Shown: one piece after another, positions 44,558 to 53,003 of the stretch
Layout of the letters: each line of letters starts with the position of its first letter
Numbering within the stretch: the first letter of the stretch is position 1
NCBI RefSeq assembly: GCF_014931565.1
Contig: NZ_CP063353.1
Location: 1,364,001-1,428,000, forward strand
DNA: 64,000 nt
From: Clostridium sp. 'deep sea'
GTDB lineage: Bacteria > Bacillota > UBA994 > PWPR01
Reading direction: 5' to 3'
Position numbers and translations under genes: made by a program
Notes under the pieces: model-generated
Databases searched by the model: none
What the model saw: the letters and a program-made list of their open reading frames with translations, nothing else
What the model was told of the DNA's origin: nothing

Positions 44558-45235
44558 ATGAAAATGACCTTTATATTAAAAAAAATTCCCACATTATTTT
44601 TGGGATTGTTTTTACTTGCTTTTGGCATATCTCTTACAATAACTGCTAAGTTAGGTCTTAATCCTTGGGGTGTTTTTCACTTTGGTCTAACAAAATTATT
44701 TCCAATTACGTTTGGTAGAGCTGACCAACTAACGGGATTAGTTATTCTTGTTTTAACCTGCTTTATTAAAATTGTGCCAGGCTTTGCTAGTGTGTGTAAT
44801 ATGTTTTTTGTTGGCATGTTTGTGGATCTTATTATAGGCATGAACATACTTAAAACTCCTAGTTCATTCTTACTAAAACTAATAATGCTACTAGCAGGTA
44901 TGTTTATAATTAGCTTGGGTTCATATTTTTATTTAAAAGTTGAACTTGGAGCAGGACCAAGAGATGGATTAATGGAGGGTTTAGTAAAGCTTTTAAAAAG
45001 ACCTGTACAACAGATAAGAACCAGTATTGATGTTTTAGTTTTAGCTATTGGTTATCTCCTGGGTGGACCTGTAGGTATTGGCACAATTATTTTATCATTG
45101 TGTACAGGCACAATAATCCAGTGGATTTTTAAAATTGGCAAATATAATCCTAAAGATGCTAACCATTTAGATTTTGCTAAACTTTATTACTTGTTAAAAT
45201 CAAAAAATACTAATCAAACTAATATTGCCGATTAA
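44558..45235 (+). CDS. YczE/YitT-family membrane protein
   Basis: Polytopic membrane protein of 225 residues with about five hydrophobic helices. The family signature is present twice: GISLTITAKLGLNPWGVFHFGL near residues 22-43 and YFYLKVELGAGPRDGLMEGL near 122-142, with GIGTIILSLCTGTIIQW near the end. This fits the YczE/YyaS/YitT group of unknown function. It follows the D-aminoacylase stop by 4 bases, so it is co-transcribed and might help import or export its substrates or products (inference). Confidence 0.85.
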   Translation: MKMTFILKKIPTLFLGLFLLAFGISLTITAKLGLNPWGVFHFGLTKLFPITFGRADQLTGLVILVLTCFIKIVPGFASVCNMFFVGMFVDLIIGMNILKTPSSFLLKLIMLLAGMFIISLGSYFYLKVELGAGPRDGLMEGLVKLLKRPVQQIRTSIDVLVLAIGYLLGGPVGIGTIILSLCTGTIIQWIFKIGKYNPKDANHLDFAKLYYLLKSKNTNQTNIAD

Positions 45236-45262
45236 TACTAAGGGTCGTAGACCCTTAGTATT
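45234..45262. terminator. bidirectional terminator
   Basis: Perfect 13-bp stem (arms AATACTAAGGGTC and GACCCTTAGTATT) with loop GTA, overlapping the stop of the YczE-like gene and facing the leftward HAD gene. Confidence 0.9.
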
Positions 45263-45281
45263 ATTTATTTACAGGATTTAT

Positions 45282-45758
45282 TTAGGGCCTTAATGTGGCC
45301 TTTAAAGATAGGGGGTTATCTAAAAGACTTATAGCATCATTTATATTAGCAACAACTATATCACTAGCAACAAGAGTTTTTGTGGCACAGCCCTCTTCAC
45401 CCATAAGGCATATTCCTATTTTTGCTAACCTTAACATTTCAATATCATTGTTACCATTACCTATTGCCACACAATTTTCTACCCCTAGTTGTTTAATGAA
45501 GTCAGCTTTATCTATTGTACCGTTTAGCTTAGATACTAAATGAACATTAATTGCAGATTGGGCAAACTGTTGATGTACAGTACCAAAGGTGTCTGCAGTA
45601 AGTACATGAACTTTTACATCATGTTTTAGACTAAGTGATGTTAACAAATTTATAGTTTTAGAACTAACCTTGCCAGCTGTTGCTAGGGTACCATTAAAAT
45701 CACAAACAATATGTTTTATTATTAATTCAGATTGTTGAGGTATTTGTATTGTTATCAT
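45282..45758 (-). CDS. soluble HAD-family P-type ATPase-like phosphatase
   Basis: A 158-residue haloacid-dehalogenase-fold protein. Motif I is CDFNGTLA near residue 19-26 (nucleophile Asp plus Asn instead of the usual second Asp/x), and the later GNGNNDIEMLRLAKIGICLMG near 102-122 resembles motif IV of P-type ATPases (GDGxND) and soluble relatives such as MJ0968. It therefore belongs to the small 'soluble P-type ATPase' group, probably a phosphatase of unknown substrate. The Asp in the motif GNGNND replaces the usual DGxND first aspartate by Asn. AAGGAG precedes the start. It follows the acetyltransferase gene by 13 bases. Confidence 0.8.
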   Translation of the reverse strand: MITIQIPQQSELIIKHIVCDFNGTLATAGKVSSKTINLLTSLSLKHDVKVHVLTADTFGTVHQQFAQSAINVHLVSKLNGTIDKADFIKQLGVENCVAIGNGNNDIEMLRLAKIGICLMGEEGCATKTLVASDIVVANINDAISLLDNPLSLKATLRP

Positions 45759-45771
45759 AAAGATATACTCC

Positions 45772-46602
45772 TTAAGACTTTTTAATAAAGTATACCATAT
45801 TAATTTGTCCTAAATCAGAGCTACGTGTATAACCCAATTTTTCGTATAAAGCTATAGCTTTATGGTTTTGTTTATCACAGCTCAAAAAGCTACGTTTAGC
45901 ATTATTTGCTAAGCCCCAATTTAAACCACAATACATTAAGTTGCGAGCTAAACCTAAGCTTTGATAATTTGGGTTAACTGCTAGTTCTTTTATCCATACA
46001 ACAGTCCCTTTTTCACTATTAAAACCATATAGATTTGTTAATAATACAGCAACTATATTATTGTTAATTTCAGCCACAAAAATTTTAGAATTTACATTTT
46101 CATACCATTCTTTAATTGCTTTAAAGCTTGATCCCTCAAATCCTCTTGATAATCCGCAACACATTTTAGTAACATAACTTGCCTCTGCTAACTCATTACT
46201 GCCTAATTCTCTAATAATATAATTATGTCCTGTAGCAAAAGCTATTGAGGAAATATTCTTTAGCCAAAAATCTAAAAAGTGAGAATTTTCTTTAAAACCA
46301 ATTTCAGCTAACTGCTCTACAAATTCTGGTGGTATAAACTCTATATTTACATTGGTACTTAAATCATTAAGAATAATTTTCTTTATAGCTTTTATTAAGT
46401 CATTTTTTTTGTTACAAGCCCAAAAGATTTGCAGTTTTTCATTAACGTGTTTGCTTAAAATAATTAAATCATTAGTAATAATATGTATTCTACTATTAAG
46501 CAGATTTTTAGCCTCAATATATTTTAACGATGTGTACTTTAGATTATTAGCATTATTTAACAATTGCTTACTAGCTTCTTCATTAATTAGCTTTTTACTC
46601 AT
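45772..46602 (-). CDS. GNAT-family acetyltransferase
   Basis: A 276-residue protein with a helical N-terminal half (residues 1-120) and a C-terminal GNAT domain (about 130-276). Evidence includes KIFVAEINNNIVAVLLTNLYG near 170-190, WIKELAVNPNYQSLGLARNLMYCGL near 202-226, in which NYQSLGLARNLM is the acetyl-CoA-binding motif A, and AIALYEKLGYTRSSDLGQ near 250. Substrate unknown; the N-terminal half resembles no domain I know. Followed by the HAD-family gene, likely the same transcript. Confidence 0.83.
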   Translation of the reverse strand: MSKKLINEEASKQLLNNANNLKYTSLKYIEAKNLLNSRIHIITNDLIILSKHVNEKLQIFWACNKKNDLIKAIKKIILNDLSTNVNIEFIPPEFVEQLAEIGFKENSHFLDFWLKNISSIAFATGHNYIIRELGSNELAEASYVTKMCCGLSRGFEGSSFKAIKEWYENVNSKIFVAEINNNIVAVLLTNLYGFNSEKGTVVWIKELAVNPNYQSLGLARNLMYCGLNWGLANNAKRSFLSCDKQNHKAIALYEKLGYTRSSDLGQINMVYFIKKS

Positions 46603-46701
46603 AATTTTCCCTCTCTAGTTAAAGAAAAAATATTTAAATCAATTATTATCACAATTCTATATGTAATTATATAACAACTTCTTTTTAAAAAGTCTGAACA
46701 G

Positions 46702-47183
46702 TTAAAATGCTAATAATAAATTGCTACTTAATAAGGTTACAATTACACCAGCAATAAAATTACCAATTACAATTGCAGGAAAGGCTACTTTAAATCTCAT
46801 ATTAAGAAGGGCTGCTGCTAAAGTTCCACTCCAAACACCGGTGCCCGGTAACGGTGTTGCTACAAATATCAGCAAACCCCAAAAACCATATTTTTTACCT
46901 TTTTACTTCTACGCAGTGTTTTATCCGATAAATTATTAATTAATTTTCTAAAAAGTTTAGTTCTCTTAAGCCATTTAAAAACTGGTCTTACTCCAAACAA
47001 AATAAATGGAGTAGGAATTAAACTTCCTAACATACATATAGTTAAAGCTTTTAAAGGCTCAACTCCCATAGCTATACCAACAGGAATTGCTCCTCTTAGT
47101 TCAACTACAGGCGCCATAGACATAAGTATTAGTTTTAGCTCTACTGAAAGTCCGCCTAACAAATTTAATAAATATTCAACCAT
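46702..47183 (-). pseudogene. small multidrug-export-like membrane protein (COG2426 type), frameshifted
   Basis: The first 100 codons read MVEYLLNLLGGLSVELKLILM and MAPVVELRGAIPVGIAMGVEPLKAL (core ELRGAIPVGIAMG), typical of the putative small multi-drug export family. The frame stops early after KNMVFGVC. In the -1 frame the missing part continues as KKYGFWGLLIFVATPLPGTG and ends with VIVTLLSSNLLLAF at 46702, giving the full family length of about 160. The shift lies at a run of six A (46891-46896 on the given strand as T6), so it could be a sequencing slip, a phase-variable tract or a real break. Confidence 0.75.
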
Positions 47184-47263
47184 TTTTTGCTCCTAAGTTA
47201 ATTAGTAACTTAAAAATATTTTAACACTAAATTAGTATAACTTAAATAATACAACTGCATTAG

Positions 47264-47758
47264 TTATAAATTAAATAAATCATCTAGGTAGAAAAAGACA
47301 GGCACAAAAATACCTTGAGCTATCATCTTTAGGATTTGCTCTTTTGTAGCCCATTTTGCATCACAGACCTCGTCTTGCTGATAAATAACATCACTTATAT
47401 TTATGTCTTGCTTAAATAAATATACATCTAAAAAATCTGGATAATCTGCATGTTGCCTTTTATAATTAAAAACACACTCACCATTATTAGGATTAATAAT
47501 AATACCTATCTCCTCTTGAACTTCTCGTAGTGCTGCTTTTAAACTACTCTCTCCTACTGTAGCAGAGCCACCTGTACACTCCCACATATTTGCATACGTT
47601 TTATTAGCAGTTCTTTTAGAAATAAGGTACTGGTTTTTACTATTTTTTATCCATACATGAACTACTAAATGAAATTCATTTTGAGCCATTGGCTGACCAC
47701 GCTCTACAACTTTACCTGTTTTTATCCTTTCATCGTTATAAATATCCCATAACTCCAT
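47264..47758 (-). CDS. NUDIX hydrolase
   Basis: A 164-residue NUDIX-fold pyrophosphohydrolase. The NUDIX box GGSATVGESSLKAALREVQEEIGI lies near residues 65-88; the key GxxxxxExxxxxxxREUxEExG spacing is intact (core AALREVQEEIGI). The opening MELWDIYNDERIKTGKVVERG resembles the isopentenyl-diphosphate-isomerase-like NUDIX subgroup, but the catalytic Cys/Glu pattern of true isomerases is not evident. I prefer the ATG at 47758, which has GAGGGTG upstream; the reported start at 47767 is GTG inside that binding site. Substrate unknown. Confidence 0.85.
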   Translation of the reverse strand: MELWDIYNDERIKTGKVVERGQPMAQNEFHLVVHVWIKNSKNQYLISKRTANKTYANMWECTGGSATVGESSLKAALREVQEEIGIIINPNNGECVFNYKRQHADYPDFLDVYLFKQDINISDVIYQQDEVCDAKWATKEQILKMIAQGIFVPVFFYLDDLFNL

Positions 47759-48004
47759 ACTAAGCACCCTCTTTCATTTTTGTGGATAATAAAATTATCA
47801 TAACACTAGAACCATGTCAATATAAGTAATTTTACTACTGTAAAGACTAATATTTTATTAAAGTTTTATGAATATTAATAAACTTAACATATTATGATTT
47901 AATAGTGCTAAAATTGGGTATATAAAATCAGTTGTATAGCGATTATACAATTTATTGTAAAAGCTAAAACTATTTCAACATTAGTGAACGAAAGGAAAAA
48001 CATT

Positions 48005-48678
48005 ATGAAATATAGCATTGAGGGTGGTAACTTACCTATTTTACGCGTTACTTTAAATCGAGGAGAATCGGTTTTTAATGAAAATGGTAGTATGGCATGG
48101 ATGAGTTCTGATATAGCAATGGACACCTCTACTAGGGGAGGTTTTTAAAGGGTTTAGCTCGCTCTTTTAGCGGTGAAAGCTTATTTTTAAACACCTATAC
48201 ATCTCAAGCAGACAATCAAGAGATTGCTTTTGCTACTAACTTACCAGGTGAAATTAAAGCTATGCAAATAGACCGACCTATGATATTTCAAAAGGGTGCA
48301 TTTTTATGTGCAGAAGAGTCTGTTAACCTAGAAGTTGCCTTTACAAAAAAATTCTCTGCTGGCCTAATAGGGGGAGAGGGTTTTATACTACAAAAAATAA
48401 CAGGTACAGGAACAGCCTTTTTTGAAATAGACGGCTGTTTAACTGAAATGCAGTTAGCGCAGGGGCAAGAATTACTTGTTGACCAAGGTCATGTTGCTTA
48501 TTTTGATGAATCCGTTAAATACGAAATAACAAAGGTTAAAGGCATTAAAAACATGTTTTTTGGAGGAGAGGGGTTGTTTTTAGTAAAACTAAGAGGACCA
48601 GGTAAAATTGGGTTACAATCATTACCTATTAGAAACCTTGCAGGTTCAATATTCTCTTTAGCTCCAAATAATAATTAA
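48005..48678 (+). pseudogene. AIM24/TIGR00266-family protein, frameshifted
   Basis: A member of the AIM24 (TIGR00266) beta-sandwich family interrupted by a -1 frameshift. The first 47 codons (MKYSIEGGNLPILRVTLNRGE..., with AAAGGAAAA upstream) run to TSTRGGF and stop at 48146. The remainder, in the -1 frame, includes the family's LARSFSGESLFLNTYTSQA, PGEIKAMQIDRPMI and AEESVNLEVAF to the stop at 48676-48678. The break falls in the glycine loop where a run of five T (48142-48146) is one base short. Sequencing slip, phase variation or true inactivation cannot be told apart here. Confidence 0.8.
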
Positions 48679-48681
48679 GCT

Positions 48682-48714
48682 AAAAGGGTTGTAGTTTTAA
48701 CACTACAACCCTTT
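48682..48714. terminator. bidirectional terminator
   Basis: AAAGGGTTGTAGT and ACTACAACCCTTT pair perfectly around a short TTTAAC loop between the converging AIM24 and ArsR genes. Confidence 0.9.
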
Positions 48715-48749
48715 GTTTATTGCTAATACAGTTTATCTATAATTTATAA

Positions 48750-49037
48750 TCATTGTTTAAACAATATTGTTAGCATACTAACAACTTGAGGATTGTCTAT
48801 ATAATAAGTAACAATATTTCCACTACGTTCACAAGAAATAACATTAGCATTTTTAAGCTTACCTAAATACTGAGAAACTGTGGATTGAGGCAAATTTAAA
48901 TGCTCTTTCATGGTATTAACATTACACTTACCTTTTTCAATTAAACGTTTAACAATACATAACCTAATGGGGTGTGCCAAAGCCTTTAATAATTCAGCCT
49001 TTTCTTCAAGCATATTAATTTCTTTTTTTAAACTCAT
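48750..49037 (-). CDS. ArsR-family transcriptional regulator
   Basis: A 95-residue winged helix repressor of the ArsR type, single domain, with the recognition region HLNLPQSTVSQYLGKLKNANVI near residues 45-66 and GNIVTYYIDNPQV as wing. It lacks the ELCV alpha-3 metal site and the C-terminal histidine cluster of the 25.9-kb paralogue, but has three Cys (ARLCIV-like LCIVKRL, GKCNV and ISCERSG), so it could sense something by thiols; this is weak. GAGGTG precedes the ATG. The gene has no obvious partner, sitting next to REP palindromes. Confidence 0.87.
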   Translation of the reverse strand: MSLKKEINMLEEKAELLKALAHPIRLCIVKRLIEKGKCNVNTMKEHLNLPQSTVSQYLGKLKNANVISCERSGNIVTYYIDNPQVVSMLTILFKQ

Positions 49038-49132
49038 TTATATCACCTCTATTACAGTATCTCAATAATGCAATAAAGTAAAGTACAAAATAAATAATTC
49101 TCTAGTAGTTATTACTCCAAAACATAAATACC

Positions 49133-49195
49133 CGAACGCTGGGGACGGGTGATTTTGTTCGGAAAACGAACATTTGCACCCGTCCCCAACGTTCG
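49133..49195. repeat. REP-like palindrome, copy 1
   Basis: 63-base hairpin: CGAACGCTGGGGACGGGTG pairs with CACCCGTCCCCAACGTTCG and encloses TTTTGTTCGGAAAACGAACA, itself an inner hairpin GTTCG/CGAAC. Nearly identical to the copy at 50208-50270, flanking the Y1 transposase gene. Confidence 0.9.
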
Positions 49196-49332
49196 TCAGT
49201 TATCTCAAGTTAATCAATCTCCAGTTTTACATTGCTCTATTAGTTAAATATTGTACTAAAAATTGTTAGCTCAATAGTTTTTCTCTTGTACCTTCTTTAT
49301 TATTTATTTCTTAACCTAACTCCTTTTATCTA

Positions 49333-49392
49333 AACGCTAGGGATGGGTGATTTTGTTCGGAATGTGAACAGATGAACCTGTATTTAACGTTC
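49333..49392. repeat. REP-like palindrome, degenerate copy
   Basis: Begins AACGCTAGGGATGGGTGATTT, matching the left arm and loop of the other copies, but the right arm has decayed (AACCTGTATTTAACGTTC). It overlaps the last codons of the transposase gene, whose C-terminus is thus encoded by the repeat. Confidence 0.75.
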
Positions 49393-50173
49393 TTTCATAA
49401 TTTTTTAGATACCTATCAACCGCATTATATTGAGTCTCTAACAAGCATGCTGTTTTTCTCAGTGACAAACCACATTCTCTTACTAACATGTAACATAATT
49501 CATTCATTAAATAACTATTCATATGTAACTGTTTTGCACTTGTAATACTATATTTTTTTATGTACTCTTGTCTTAAATTATAACCCATTATGTATTTTAT
49601 CTTTTCAGTATCCTCTTTTATCTCTAAATATATTTCATTATCATCTTGCTTATGAAAATCAGCAAAACTTTTGAGATTGTTACTAAAACACTTTAGTATA
49701 AACTTTTTTTCTTCATTATAAACAAAGTTTCTTTTATGCAAATACTCTATGTAACTACTCCAAATATAATCTTGGGCCTGATTAACTATATTCGCTTTTA
49801 CAGGGTTATTATGTATGTATCTAACATTACATTTAAGGTATTCATCCGATTCAATAGCTTTGCTTTTAAATCTATTATTAAATAGTGCCCCTATTCTGTC
49901 ATACTTATTATTATAGTAGGTAGCATACATGCCACTCACTACCTTAATAGCATAAGACATATCTTCTACATGTGCATGTAATATTAAATGTACATGATTA
50001 CTCATAATACACCAGGCTGTTATTTTTATTTTACAATCATCTTGTTGTTTTTTTAATAATTGTAAAAATTTTTCTTTATCTGTGTCATTTACGAAAATAT
50101 CTTTTTTATTAATACCTCGTAACATAACATGATAATATCCAGTTGAGCTTTGCTGTCTTGCTTGCCTTGCCAC
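49337..50173 (-). CDS. REP-associated Y1 (HUH) transposase, RAYT-like
   Basis: Single-strand HUH transposase of the TnpA-REP/IS200-like (Y1_Tnp) family, about 278 residues. The HUH histidines are in WCIMSNHVHLILH near residues 57-69 and the catalytic tyrosine is likely in ECLKCNVRY/RYIHNNPVKA near 115-130. A C-terminal helix-turn-helix (GLSLRKTACLLETQYNAVDRYLK, core) is typical of Firmicute members. I set a GTG start at 50173 because GGAGGTG lies 5-6 bases before it, while the frame from 50254 extends through a REP palindrome. It is flanked by REP-like repeats, so they are probably its cognate substrates. Confidence 0.88.
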   Translation of the reverse strand: MARQARQQSSTGYYHVMLRGINKKDIFVNDTDKEKFLQLLKKQQDDCKIKITAWCIMSNHVHLILHAHVEDMSYAIKVVSGMYATYYNNKYDRIGALFNNRFKSKAIESDEYLKCNVRYIHNNPVKANIVNQAQDYIWSSYIEYLHKRNFVYNEEKKFILKCFSNNLKSFADFHKQDDNEIYLEIKEDTEKIKYIMGYNLRQEYIKKYSITSAKQLHMNSYLMNELCYMLVRECGLSLRKTACLLETQYNAVDRYLKNYERTLNTGSSVHIPNKITHP

Positions 50174-50207
50174 ATTTACACCTCCATTAATTAAATATGG
50201 AACACTG

Positions 50208-50270
50208 CGAACGTTGGGGACGGGTGATTTTGTTCGGAAAACGAACATTTGCACCCGTCCCCAGCGTTCG
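50208..50270. repeat. REP-like palindrome, copy 2
   Basis: Same 63-base hairpin as copy 1 with the arm difference exchanged (CGTTGG on the left, CCAGCG on the right), so G-U/A-C changes lie at the same stem position in both. It lies just upstream of the transposase start. Confidence 0.9.
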
Positions 50271-50360
50271 GGAATTTTTAAATATATAGTGATAATTTAA
50301 TAATTATAGTTAAATATATATACATTTTATCAAAATATTTTTAATTTGTAATTAATAAAA

Positions 50361-50396
50361 TAAAACGCTAGAGACCTTAAACTGTCTTTAGCGTTT
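50361..50396 (-). terminator. terminator after folT
   Basis: AAACGCTAAAGAC and GTCTCTAGCGTTT pair around AGTTTAAG, followed by TATTTTATT on the leftward strand. Confidence 0.85.
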
Positions 50397-50410
50397 CATA
50401 TTTTATTTAT

Positions 50411-50929
50411 TTATTTATTTATTTTTATATCTTTGAATACTGGTGTTTTTAATAGGGTAATTGCTAAAATTGAGTTAATCGGAATCATTATTAGGTGATT
50501 AATTACTCGCATAGGTAGAGCTGCCATAAAGGAAAAGCTTCCTATATATAATGATAACCAATAGGTATTAATTAAGGCGTTAACTACTAAGGCATTTATG
50601 CTCACACTTAGCCACACAGCTACTTTGGGTTTCTTTTTTAGCCTTTGATAAACTAAACCGGGTATTAAACCACATAATCCTGCCGATAGGGTTAAGCCTG
50701 GTATAAACATACCCCCCATTGAGTTAATCATAAAGCCACTTAAATCAGCTAATACACCTACTGTAAATCCTAATAGCGGGTTTAAAGTTATTCCTGCTAA
50801 AATTATTGGTAATTGTCCAAATCCAATTCTTAAAACTGGCGTTAATCTAAATGAAAACAGCCTTGTAAATATTACACTTATAGCTATTAATAACCCTGCT
50901 TTTGCTAACTGCCTTGTAGAAATTTTCAT
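50411..50929 (-). CDS. folT: ECF-type folate transporter S component
   Basis: Substrate-binding membrane subunit of an energy-coupling-factor folate importer, 172 residues with about six helices. It begins ISTRQLAKAGLLIAISVIFTRLFSF and has the family's LRIGFGQLPIILAGITLNPLLGF near residues 34-56, GVLADLSGFMIN near 58-69 and MGGMFIPGLTLSAGLCGLIPG near 72-92. Dependence on the shared EcfA1A2T module is inferred. It is preceded by a THF riboswitch, which together with the family is strong evidence for folate. Confidence 0.93.
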   Translation of the reverse strand: MKISTRQLAKAGLLIAISVIFTRLFSFRLTPVLRIGFGQLPIILAGITLNPLLGFTVGVLADLSGFMINSMGGMFIPGLTLSAGLCGLIPGLVYQRLKKKPKVAVWLSVSINALVVNALINTYWLSLYIGSFSFMAALPMRVINHLIMIPINSILAITLLKTPVFKDIKINK

Positions 50930-50974
50930 GTGTTATTTCCTCCTTTAGGCATCCGCAATACTGTTATAACAAAC

Positions 50975-51009
50975 AAAAAATATCCCATATAAAACAGCTA
51001 TATAAGATA
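50975..51009 (-). terminator. THF-riboswitch terminator
   Basis: TATCTTATAT and ATATGGGATA pair (G-U included) around AGCTGTTTT, followed by T6 on the leftward strand, between the aptamer and folT. Confidence 0.8.
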
Positions 51010-51025
51010 CCTAAGTCAGAAATAT

Positions 51026-51117
51026 ACAGCGGACGCGATGTTTTATCGCGAAAATTATTCTTCGTCTAAAGACTACATCCCATTCTTTAGCACTTTACGC
51101 AAAACATCTACTCTGTT
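51026..51117 (-). promoter_or_regulatory. tetrahydrofolate (THF) riboswitch
   Basis: The leftward RNA reads GAGTAGATGTTTTGCGTAAAGTG, GAATGGGATGTAGTC, GACGAAG and at the 3' side CATCGCGTCCGCTG. These match the order and spacing of the THF aptamer (GAGUAG..GCGUUAAGUG, GAAUGGGAUGUCGUC, ACGAAG, GCAUCCGCUC). It controls folT. Ends approximate. Confidence 0.92.
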
Positions 51118-51225
51118 TTATTAAGTTTTATTAACAAGTTTATTAACTTGTAAAAAATATGATACCATGAGTTAACGTTAATGTCAAAAAGATTCTTAAT
51201 TTAAAACTAAAACTAGGCTTTAGAA

Positions 51226-51267
51226 TAAAAAGCAGCATGCTTGTTAATTAATAAATCATGCTGCTTT
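51226..51267 (-). terminator. terminator after the MerR gene
   Basis: AAAGCAGCATG and CATGCTGCTTT pair around a 17-base AT-rich loop, followed by TTATTC on the leftward strand. Confidence 0.8.
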
Positions 51268-51316
51268 GTTTTAATTTAAGTTATTGTGTGATATTTTTAG
51301 AGCATGTATCTTATAT

Positions 51317-52090
51317 TTATTCTATAATTCTAATGTATATTTTAGTATTTAATTTACCCAAAATAATACTAATTTCTTCAAGGGGATTATCAGCTAGCTT
51401 TAGATGTTGTTTGTTAGCATAATCATATAAGTTTGCATAGGCGTTTTCTTTGTGCTTTATACCACTATGAACTGTACTTACATAAGTACCCTGCTCTATT
51501 TCAACTACGTTGTTTATAGGTAAGCTTTTTAAATCTATAACCTCTGCAAACACCTCTATTGAACATAAATCATTATCTAAATATTTAACCCTCATTTTAT
51601 GACCATTTATTACTTGAACATTATATTCTTTGGCTAATTCATAAAGTCTACTAATTAGCTGCCCAATATCATTTAACCTAATAGTATCTCGCACACATAT
51701 AGCTTGGTAAGATTTTAAACTGTGTTTTTCAATTAAGTAGTTCTGATTCTCAACAGCGGTGTTTTGTTTATTATTATTCAGCTTTTGATTAATCAAGTTT
51801 TGCTTATGTTGTAAATCTTTTATTTCTTTTTCTATTACTATTAATTGATGTTTTAAATCATTGTTAAGCCCACTTTTGCTAGCCATTATTTTTTTTATTT
51901 GTTGCAAACTAAAACCATAACTCTTAAGCTCTTTAATGGTGTTTAATTCTGCTATTTGTTGTTTATGATAATATCTATAATTATTCTCTGCCACTATTGT
52001 ATAGGGTTTAAAAAGATCTATCTCATCATAGTGTCTTAATGCTTTTGCAGAAACCTGTGTTATTACTGCAAACTGACCTATTGTATACAT
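51317..52090 (-). CDS. MerR-family regulator with GyrI-like effector domain
   Basis: A 257-residue multidrug-type regulator like BmrR. The N-terminal MerR winged helix is MYTIGQFAVITQVSAKALRHYDEIDLFKP (core VSAKALRHYDEI) near residues 1-30, followed by NNYRYYHKQQIAELNTIKELKSYGFSLQQIKKIM. A coiled-coil linker (LKHQLIVIEKEIKDLQHKQNLINQKLNNNK) precedes a GyrI-like ligand domain from about residue 125 to 255. It follows the creatininase-family gene by 13 bases, so the two are probably one unit, and may regulate an exporter elsewhere. Confidence 0.9.
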   Translation of the reverse strand: MYTIGQFAVITQVSAKALRHYDEIDLFKPYTIVAENNYRYYHKQQIAELNTIKELKSYGFSLQQIKKIMASKSGLNNDLKHQLIVIEKEIKDLQHKQNLINQKLNNNKQNTAVENQNYLIEKHSLKSYQAICVRDTIRLNDIGQLISRLYELAKEYNVQVINGHKMRVKYLDNDLCSIEVFAEVIDLKSLPINNVVEIEQGTYVSTVHSGIKHKENAYANLYDYANKQHLKLADNPLEEISIILGKLNTKIYIRIIE

Positions 52091-52103
52091 TTTTAGTTCC
52101 TCC

Positions 52104-52940
52104 TTACACCATTAATTTTACAAAGGGTTTGGAATACAAAAAATGATGCTGATATTTTTCATAACCATCTCTTTTTATAAAGGCCGTAGTTGCTTTTACT
52201 ATTTGCTTTGCCATAGCTTCATTTAGTTGCCGACCAATATCTGTAGAAGCATATTGAGGATAACCTAAATGACCATAATCTCCAGTTGATTTATTTAGCT
52301 TTTTTTTACTAAGCATGTGCTTTGGGTCAATTTCTATATTAGGCATGTCTTTGTACTTATCTTTAACCAACATTTTATTATAGTTTAACATACATGATGT
52401 TTCTATCCAGCCAGCATGATAATCATGTGGATAACTTGTTAATAAGGCATTAACTTCTGCACAGTTTTCACTGTTAATGCCTACTTTTTCACCAGAGAAA
52501 ATTGCACCCATGGGAGCTATTGCTTTTATTCCATTTTCTGCATTTATTTTGTCGCAGGCTTTTTCCATTATAATGTTATGAATAGGATCTGCGTGAGCAG
52601 AAAGTAAAACGATATTTTTAAACTTCCATTGCGCAATATTATTTAGCACTTCATAAACTAAGTTAAACAGAGTGTTTTTAGATAAATATAAATTACCTAC
52701 AATATTTGTTTTAGTTGCGTAACCACATGGTATAACTGGTAAATGATATACCTCATATGTTTGCTCTTTTAATAGTTTACTCGCTAATTTTTGCCAATAC
52801 TCTGTTTCATAAACATCAACTCCCAATGGCAAATGAATACTATGTTGCTCAATTGGAGCTATATTAACAAAAATCACTGCGCTATCTTTGTTAATTTGTG
52901 CTAGCTCCTGCCAAGTTAATTGCATAATATTTTTACTCAT
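52104..52940 (-). CDS. creatininase-family amidohydrolase
   Basis: A 278-residue metalloenzyme of the creatininase family, which includes creatininases and MftE-like peptide hydrolases. Metal ligands are seen in IAPIEQHSIHLPLGVDVYET near residues 27-46 (Glu, His, Asp), the SAHADPIHN segment near 115 in place of the common NGHGGN, and the DYHAGWIETS motif near 175-184 with the catalytic His and Glu. The substrate is unknown; creatinine itself is not indicated. It precedes the MerR gene, with GAGGTGT before the ATG. Confidence 0.87.
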   Translation of the reverse strand: MSKNIMQLTWQELAQINKDSAVIFVNIAPIEQHSIHLPLGVDVYETEYWQKLASKLLKEQTYEVYHLPVIPCGYATKTNIVGNLYLSKNTLFNLVYEVLNNIAQWKFKNIVLLSAHADPIHNIIMEKACDKINAENGIKAIAPMGAIFSGEKVGINSENCAEVNALLTSYPHDYHAGWIETSCMLNYNKMLVKDKYKDMPNIEIDPKHMLSKKKLNKSTGDYGHLGYPQYASTDIGRQLNEAMAKQIVKATTAFIKRDGYEKYQHHFLYSKPFVKLMV

Positions 52941-53003
52941 TAATTACACCTCTTTTCATTAATAAGTTAAGCTTATGCTTTCCTGTAACAGGAAGGTCAA
53001 TAA

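Noticed and set aside
47908-48126. Leftward 72-codon frame opposite the AIM24-family start
   Set aside because: Antisense to the AIM24 coding region, which has clear family motifs and its own binding site.
49133-50270. IS605-type insertion with TnpB
   Set aside because: Only a Y1 transposase with a C-terminal helix-turn-helix and REP-like palindromes is present; no TnpB or omega-RNA-like region.
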